DNA of 9,901 nucleotides from Clostridiales bacterium. GTDB taxonomy: Bacteria > Bacillota > Clostridia > Oscillospirales > Oscillospiraceae. The stretch spans positions 1 to 9,901 of the forward strand of contig JAHZEF010000011.1 of NCBI GenBank assembly GCA_019422005.1, written 5' to 3'. Shown here one piece after another: positions 5,948-9,901 of this stretch. The notes under the pieces were generated by a model. That model ran no database searches and had not been told where the DNA came from. It was given only the letters and a program-made list of their open reading frames with translations. The number at the start of each line of letters is the position of its first letter. Within the stretch, counting starts at the first letter, position 1. Both the position numbers and the translations under genes were made by a program.

Positions 5948-5981
5948 ATTTTTCAATTTTTCGCATGAGTAATTGAAAAAT
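5948..5981. repeat. 11-bp perfect inverted repeat after the transketolase operon
   Basis: ATTTTTCAATT (5948-5958) and AATTGAAAAAT (5971-5981) are perfect reverse complements around a 12-nt spacer. No uridine tract follows on the plus strand and the stem is AT-rich, so it is a poor terminator; an operator for the downstream transporter promoter is more likely. The half-site resembles TTTTCAAATT at 5919-5928 and 6098-6107. Confidence 0.5.
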
Positions 5982-6092
5982 CATCAAATCCGCGATCGTC
6001 CTTACCAGAAATCCAACGTCCTTTCACAGCTTTTTTATTAGTTTAGACAAAAATAATTCAAAAAAATCGTCAAAATAACATTCAATTTGGCA

Positions 6093-6121
6093 TTTATTTT
6101 TCAAATTTTATTCTGTATAAT
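6093..6121 (+). promoter_or_regulatory. Probable promoter of the ABC importer operon
   Basis: A perfect TATAAT lies at 6116-6121, preceded directly by TG. The -35 window at 17-bp spacing (6093-6098, TTTATT) is weak. A better hexamer, TTGGCA (6087-6092), is 23 bp from the -10 and too far. Transcription would start near 6128, giving a leader of about 80 nt. A TTTTCAAATT motif (6098-6107) occupies the spacer, a position where a bound repressor would block initiation. Confidence 0.6.
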
Positions 6122-6208
6122 AGAATCACAAGCAAAAAACGGATAAAATGCGGCGGACTAATTGCTGCGTTGCAGCTTTTAGAATAATACAAAAACAAGG
6201 AGGAAAAT

Positions 6209-7516
6209 ATGAAAAAGCTGGTTTGTTTGATTCTTGCGCTGGCCATGGTGCTCTCACTGGTTGCCTGCGCAAAGACCGAGGATAAAACGCCACAAACGGA
6301 CGGCCCGGATGCCGGTTCAGAGATGGGCGGCGCCGGGGACGGCAAAGACGGCGGGCGTTCGGAAAGCGGCAATGTTGCGGTTCCCGGTGATGACAAGGTC
6401 TATATCGGCGTGGTGAAATATCTTACCGGTGATCAGCAGACAATCGGCAGATACTATCAGGAATCTGTCGACATGGCTGTGGAAGAGATCAACGCGGCCG
6501 GCGGAATCCTCGGCAAGCAGGTCGAGATCGTCTACATTGACGAAGGCGACGCCACTGTAGACGCAACGGTCAATGCCATGAGCTATGCCCTGGAGGATGA
6601 AAGGCTTTCCGCCATGTTGTTCGGCTACATGACGCAAAACTGCATTGCAGCCGTTGAAGTGCTGGACAACGCGGAAGCGCCGATTCCCGCACTGTTCGGC
6701 AATTCCGGCCAGGCCTTCTCCCTGAACGGCGTCCATGAGTATGCGTGGCAGACCAGGCAGCTCGACGGCTCCGGCGGTGTGGATCGTATCTTCACAATCG
6801 AAGCCCTGGCCGAGTCCGAGGGAATCGATATGGAAAAGGTCGTCATTTTTGGGCCGGATACCAGTTCCTCCATCGAGACCGGCGAGTCTTGGAAAGCGGA
6901 CTTTGAAGCCTGCGGCTATGAGATTCCCGATGACTGCTACATAATCCATTCCAACAATGATACAAACTATGTACCTTATGCGGCTCAAATCAAAGCGCTG
7001 GATCCCGACGTCATCATTCTCCTGGGTGCCGACGCCGACATGTCCCTGGCCGTCGTCGCTCTGGAAGAGGCCGGTCTGAACGAACCCGGCATTATCCGCG
7101 TGGGCAATGCTTCCGTCGCTTCCAACACCGTCATCAACAACGGCGGCAGCGCGGCAGCCGGCTGGTACTCCTTCGCCGACTGGTGTCCGACCCTGGACAC
7201 GGAAATCAGCCTGAACTACACAAACGCCTTTGAGAAACGTTACGGCTATCTGCCCTGCAACGTCAATGTGGTCGCCTATGATCAGATTTATCTGCTCAAG
7301 GCCGCCATGGAACAGGCTGATACGACCACGGACCGCGAGGCCATCCGCGACGCCCTCAACAACATCTCCGGCCTGGAACTCTGTATGGGCACCTATAACT
7401 CCGACAACAACCGCCATTCTTTCCTGACAGAACTCCAGTTTGTCTGTATTGATGAAGAGGGCATCATCCAGTATGTCTCCACTATGAGCTTCGAAAACAT
7501 CGAAGGGGCCGGCTAA
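6209..7516 (+). CDS. livK: LIV/HAAT-type ABC transporter substrate-binding lipoprotein
   Basis: A 435-residue periplasmic-binding-protein-like lipoprotein of the branched-chain amino acid (Peripla_BP_6) type. The signal peptide has a KK start, a hydrophobic core and a lipobox LVAC with C20 as lipidated cysteine, so the mature protein is anchored on the outside of the membrane. Residues 21-63 are a Gly/Asp/Ser-rich flexible linker. The binding fold begins at VYIGVVKYLTG (64-74) and has family signatures INAAGGILGKQVEIVYIDE (94-112), NNDTNYVPYAAQIKALDPD (249-267) and AYDQIYLLKAAMEQA (356-370). ATG 6209 follows AAGGAGG (6197-6203) at 5-nt spacing. The symbol is a family label: this type binds amino acids, amides, urea and other small polar compounds, and the ligand cannot be read here. 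Proximity to transketolases suggests a carbohydrate-derived or amino-sugar-like ligand (inference). Confidence 0.93.
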   Translation: MKKLVCLILALAMVLSLVACAKTEDKTPQTDGPDAGSEMGGAGDGKDGGRSESGNVAVPGDDKVYIGVVKYLTGDQQTIGRYYQESVDMAVEEINAAGGILGKQVEIVYIDEGDATVDATVNAMSYALEDERLSAMLFGYMTQNCIAAVEVLDNAEAPIPALFGNSGQAFSLNGVHEYAWQTRQLDGSGGVDRIFTIEALAESEGIDMEKVVIFGPDTSSSIETGESWKADFEACGYEIPDDCYIIHSNNDTNYVPYAAQIKALDPDVIILLGADADMSLAVVALEEAGLNEPGIIRVGNASVASNTVINNGGSAAAGWYSFADWCPTLDTEISLNYTNAFEKRYGYLPCNVNVVAYDQIYLLKAAMEQADTTTDREAIRDALNNISGLELCMGTYNSDNNRHSFLTELQFVCIDEEGIIQYVSTMSFENIEGAG

Positions 7517-7550
7517 ACGCTGCCTGCCCTGAAGCAGCAGTATAAACACA

Positions 7551-7594
7551 GGGGGCTCCAATTTGAACTGACGGGAATTTGGAGCCCCCTTTGT
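7551..7594 (+). terminator. Hairpin between binding protein and permease (partial terminator)
   Basis: GGGGGCTCCAA (7551-7561) pairs perfectly with TTGGAGCCCCC (7579-7589) around a 17-nt loop, followed by TTTGT (7590-7594). It lies 34 bases after the binding-protein stop and about 30 bases before the permease start. The stem is strong but the uridine tract is short, so partial readthrough is expected. Such a hairpin also protects the upstream mRNA 3' end, giving more binding protein than membrane subunits, a common arrangement in importer operons. Confidence 0.7.
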
Positions 7595-7612
7595 ATTCCA
7601 TCAAATTCCGGC

Positions 7613-7627
7613 GAGGTGAGGGTTGTG
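7613..7627 (+). promoter_or_regulatory. Ribosome binding site deciding the LivH start
   Basis: GAGGTGA (7613-7619) is a seven-base exact match to the complement of the 16S rRNA 3' end. It lies 5 nt before GTG 7625. An upstream GTG at 7616 is inside this site and would have no room for ribosome binding, so 7625 is preferred. Confidence 0.7.
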
Positions 7628-8524
7628 AATTTAAGTTTGGCGTTGACATTGGTCATGAACGGTCTGGCCATGGGTATGGTTTATGCACTTATGGTCATGG
7701 GCCTTGTGCTGCTGATTCGCGCAGTCGGTGTCCTGAATTTCGCACAGGGCGACATCCTTTCAGCAGGAGCGTTTATCGGCTGCTCCATGCTTATTGACTT
7801 CAATTTACCGCTGTGGTTGGCCGCAATTGTATCCCTTGTACTGTATTTGCTGATCGGGTTAATTTTCATGGCGACAGTCTATTGGCCGGTACGAAAGTCC
7901 TCCTACCGCGCCGCCATCATGATATCCACGATGGGCGCCTCGGTCGCAATCCGCGAGGTTTTGATGCTGATTTGGGGAAGCGACCCCTTGACCATGCCCG
8001 CGGTGTTTCAGGGAAGCTCCGGTAACGGCAGGAGCGCGCTTCTGACCATTGGGGATGCACAGATCTCCGTACAATACTTCGTTGTTTTTGTGGTCGGTGT
8101 AATTGCCATTTTGCTGACCTTTACACTATTTGAAAAAATTTATGCCGGACGGATTATGGAAGCGGCTTCGCAGAACCAGTTTGCAGCCCGCCTGATCGGC
8201 ATCCCGGTTTTCATTACGATTGCAGCGACCTACATGATTTCGTTTGCACTGGCATGCTCTGCAGGATTTTTGGCAGGCCCCTTGTTTAATGTGAGCGTGT
8301 CCCTCTCTTCCATGCAGCTTTATGCTTTTGCCGGGCTTGTGATCGGGGGCATGGGAAGTATACAGGGGGCAATTATCGGCGCGTTGCTGGTCGGTGTACT
8401 GGAGTCGTTTGCAACCGTATTCGTGTACTCTTATGCACCTGCGGTGGTATTTGGCGTCCTGGTTTTGTTCTTGTTGTTTAAACCGGATGGGCTTTTCAAG
8501 TCCAAGATCGGCGTGAAAGTATGA
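7625..8524 (+). CDS. livH: LIV-type ABC transporter permease, LivH family
   Basis: With the GTG start at 7625 the product is 299 residues, the normal LivH length. It is strongly hydrophobic, with about eight predicted membrane segments. Family signatures are clear: the N-terminal MNGLAMGMVYALMVMGLVLL followed by GVLNFAQGDILSAGAF, and near the C-terminus the cytoplasmic coupling region GLVIGGMGSIQGAIIGALLV. It should form the inner-membrane channel as a heterodimer with the LivM protein encoded 10 bp downstream, receiving substrate from the lipoprotein encoded upstream. It is separated from that gene by the hairpin at 7551-7594, which probably sets its lower expression. Nothing is missing or broken. 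Confidence 0.94.
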   Translation: MNLSLALTLVMNGLAMGMVYALMVMGLVLLIRAVGVLNFAQGDILSAGAFIGCSMLIDFNLPLWLAAIVSLVLYLLIGLIFMATVYWPVRKSSYRAAIMISTMGASVAIREVLMLIWGSDPLTMPAVFQGSSGNGRSALLTIGDAQISVQYFVVFVVGVIAILLTFTLFEKIYAGRIMEAASQNQFAARLIGIPVFITIAATYMISFALACSAGFLAGPLFNVSVSLSSMQLYAFAGLVIGGMGSIQGAIIGALLVGVLESFATVFVYSYAPAVVFGVLVLFLLFKPDGLFKSKIGVKV

Positions 8525-8534
8525 GGATCAGGTC

Positions 8535-9545
8535 ATGAAAAAAAGGACAATCAAAGACATCGCAAATCTGCTTGTATATATTGTCGGCATAGTGATTATC
8601 TTCAACTTTGTCGGCGGCCATACTCTGCGCATCGTTAACATTTCCCTGATTTACGCCATCGTCGCCCTGGGCCTGGTGGTCATGCTCGGCATGACGGGGA
8701 TGCTGTCCTTTGCCGGCGTATCCTTCATGGGCATTGGCGCATACGTGGTGGCCAATCTCTGTACCGGGCGGCATGGCGTGGAAATCGGTTCCCTGCCCAG
8801 CGTTCTGCTGGCCATCCTCCTGTGTGGTATCATCGGCGGCCTGATCGGAATGGTGCTGCTGCGTCTCAACGGTAATTTTTTCACCTTTGCAACCATTGCG
8901 CTGGTACAAATCTTTCAAACACTATTCATCAACTATGTACCGTTGTTCGGCGGTTCCAGCGGCATTTCCGGTATTCCCACCTTCTCCATAGGCGATTTTC
9001 AGGTTAAGGGCTACAAGGCGTGGTTCATCTTTGTCGCAGTCGTCGTCGGCGTGGTGGCCCTGCTGGTGGAGCGGATGGGGCGCACAAGGGTTGGACGCGC
9101 TCTTTATTCTATTCGGGATGACGAGATCGTGGCCAATTCCCTGGGCATCAATGTCTACCGCACCAAGCTGATTGCCTTTGTGATCCAGGCCATGCTCGGC
9201 GGCTTGGCCGGCGCCCTTTATGCTATGCAGAACAGTTATATCGGTTCTGACATTTTCACTTGGGTGAAGGCTACCAGCATTGTCATTATGGCTATGGTCG
9301 GCGGTATCAACAGCCCCCTCGGTACCATCATCGGCGCCATCATTGTTACCGCGCTTCCTGAGATTTTCCGGAACTTCCAGCAGTATCTGCGTCTGATTTA
9401 CGGTATTGCGATCATTCTGCTGATGGTATTCATGCCCAGCGGTATTATGGGAATCGGCAGCACCGTAAAGAGCGCCATTGACAAATCACGGCGGAAACGC
9501 ACTGCCCAGAAGAACCTTGTAAACGGAGGAAGTACAAATGAGTAG
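8535..9545 (+). CDS. livM: LIV-type ABC transporter permease, LivM family
   Basis: A 336-residue membrane protein of the LivM family, partner of LivH. Signatures include LIYAIVALGLVVMLGMTGML followed by SFAGVSFMGIGAYV near the N-terminus, LNGNFFTFATIALVQIF in the middle, the cytoplasmic loop SIRDDEIVANSLGINVYRTK, and MVGGINSPLGTIIGAIIVTALPE near the end. The last 20 or so residues are basic (SRRKRTAQKN), as expected for a cytoplasmic tail. A GAGG at 8523-8526 lies 8 nt before ATG 8535 and overlaps the LivH stop. The gene's 3' end overlaps the ATPase gene by 8 bases, implying translational coupling. Confidence 0.94.
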   Translation: MKKRTIKDIANLLVYIVGIVIIFNFVGGHTLRIVNISLIYAIVALGLVVMLGMTGMLSFAGVSFMGIGAYVVANLCTGRHGVEIGSLPSVLLAILLCGIIGGLIGMVLLRLNGNFFTFATIALVQIFQTLFINYVPLFGGSSGISGIPTFSIGDFQVKGYKAWFIFVAVVVGVVALLVERMGRTRVGRALYSIRDDEIVANSLGINVYRTKLIAFVIQAMLGGLAGALYAMQNSYIGSDIFTWVKATSIVIMAMVGGINSPLGTIIGAIIVTALPEIFRNFQQYLRLIYGIAIILLMVFMPSGIMGIGSTVKSAIDKSRRKRTAQKNLVNGGSTNE

Positions 9546-9901
9546 TGCATTGCGTCTTGAGAACGTAGATAAAAAATTTGGCGGTGTGGTGGCATCCAAA
9601 AATGTATCCTTTTCCATGGAAGCCGGCACGATTCACGGTCTGATCGGCCCAAACGGCGCCGGAAAAACCACCACCATGAACATCATCAGCGGGATCTATG
9701 CTCCCGACAGCGGAAGAATTTTTCTGGGAGATACCGATATCACACATGTCCCCGCCCACAAAAGGCCGCATATGGGCCTTGCCAGGACGTTTCAGACGCC
9801 GCGCTTTCTGGAGCGTTCCACCATCTGTGACAATATGCTTTTAGGCACAGATCTGGCAGAAAACATCGGCTACTTTCGCAGTTTCTTTTCCCGGGCAAGC
9901 A
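9538..9901 (+). CDS. livG: LIV-type ABC transporter ATP-binding protein, LivG family (partial, 5' end)
   Basis: ATG 9538 follows GGAGG at about 9-nt spacing and lies inside the last codons of livM. The frame is open to the right edge, giving 121 codons (the family is usually about 250 residues), so the gene is cut by the window end and not broken. Visible motifs are the Walker A loop GPNGAGKT (37-44) with K43 and T44, and the Q-loop ARTFQ (82-86) with Q86. The following TPRFLERSTICDNMLLG is typical of LivG, which carries an insertion there, rather than LivF. The ABC signature, Walker B and switch histidine would lie beyond the window. It should power the LivHM channel; a LivF gene is expected next. 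Confidence 0.93.
   Translation, partial: MSSALRLENVDKKFGGVVASKNVSFSMEAGTIHGLIGPNGAGKTTTMNIISGIYAPDSGRIFLGDTDITHVPAHKRPHMGLARTFQTPRFLERSTICDNMLLGTDLAENIGYFRSFFSRAS

Larger units (their letters stand above)
5900..6208. other. AT-rich control region between transketolase operon and ABC importer
   Basis: These 309 bases hold no supported gene. The region is very AT-rich and contains the 11-bp inverted repeat at 5948-5981, further copies of TTTTCAA(A)TT (5919-5928, 6098-6107), a nested dyad ATTTTC...GAAAAT with AAATT/AATTT inside it (5918-5947), and one clear promoter. No intrinsic terminator with a GC-rich stem is visible after the transketolase operon, so some transcription may read on into the importer genes. 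A small hairpin GCTGC/GCAGC (6164-6176) followed by TTTT lies in the predicted leader and may be incidental. Confidence 0.6.

Noticed and set aside
6084..6103. Sigma-54 promoter suggested by TTGGCA before the binding-protein gene
   Set aside because: The required GC element at the -12 position is missing at correct spacing, and a perfect TATAAT lies downstream.
6317..7561. Minus-strand open frame of 414 codons opposite the solute-binding protein
   Set aside because: Its length is notable, but it lies antisense to an unmistakable lipoprotein binding protein and its first codons lie within the intergenic terminator hairpin. The long open frame is explained by codon composition of the sense gene.

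Overview
The window looks like chromosomal DNA from an anaerobic, Gram-positive Bacillota (Clostridia-type) bacterium. This is inferred from consensus AGGAGG ribosome binding sites in front of most genes, GTG starts alongside ATG, a bacterial lipobox on the solute-binding protein, AT-rich intergenic regions beside GC-balanced coding DNA, and a split (two-subunit) transketolase architecture, which is common in Clostridia. No species can be named from the sequence. I see no RNA gene, insertion sequence or CRISPR array.

Layout: (1) 1-126 is probably the C-terminal tail of a membrane protein entering from the left, followed by about 230 bases of non-coding DNA with a very strong 17-bp hairpin (294-334). 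(2) 359-1246, minus strand, is an RpiR-family HTH-SIS regulator. (3) 1247-1629 is a divergent AT-rich control region with promoters in both directions and several dyads. (4) 1630-5899 is a tight plus-strand five-gene operon: transketolase N-half and C-half (pair 1), an Asp/Glu-racemase-superfamily protein, then a second, divergent transketolase N-half and C-half (pair 2). (5) 5900-6208 is a second AT-rich control region with an 11-bp inverted repeat, repeated TTTTCAA(A)TT motifs and a TATAAT promoter. (6) 6209-9901 is a branched-chain-amino-acid-type (LIV/HAAT) ABC importer: lipoprotein binding protein, an in-operon hairpin that probably lowers downstream expression, two permeases and the first 121 codons of the first ATPase, which runs off the right edge.

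Working model (inference): the importer takes up a small polar compound, the RpiR regulator senses a phosphosugar-like intermediate through its SIS domain, and the two thiamine-diphosphate transketolases carry out two different C2 ketol transfers in its catabolism. The racemase-like protein probably handles an acid intermediate. Each family is ordinary alone. The combination of two non-identical split transketolases around a one-cysteine racemase-like protein, beside a LIV-type importer, has no pathway I can name and is the most interesting thing here.
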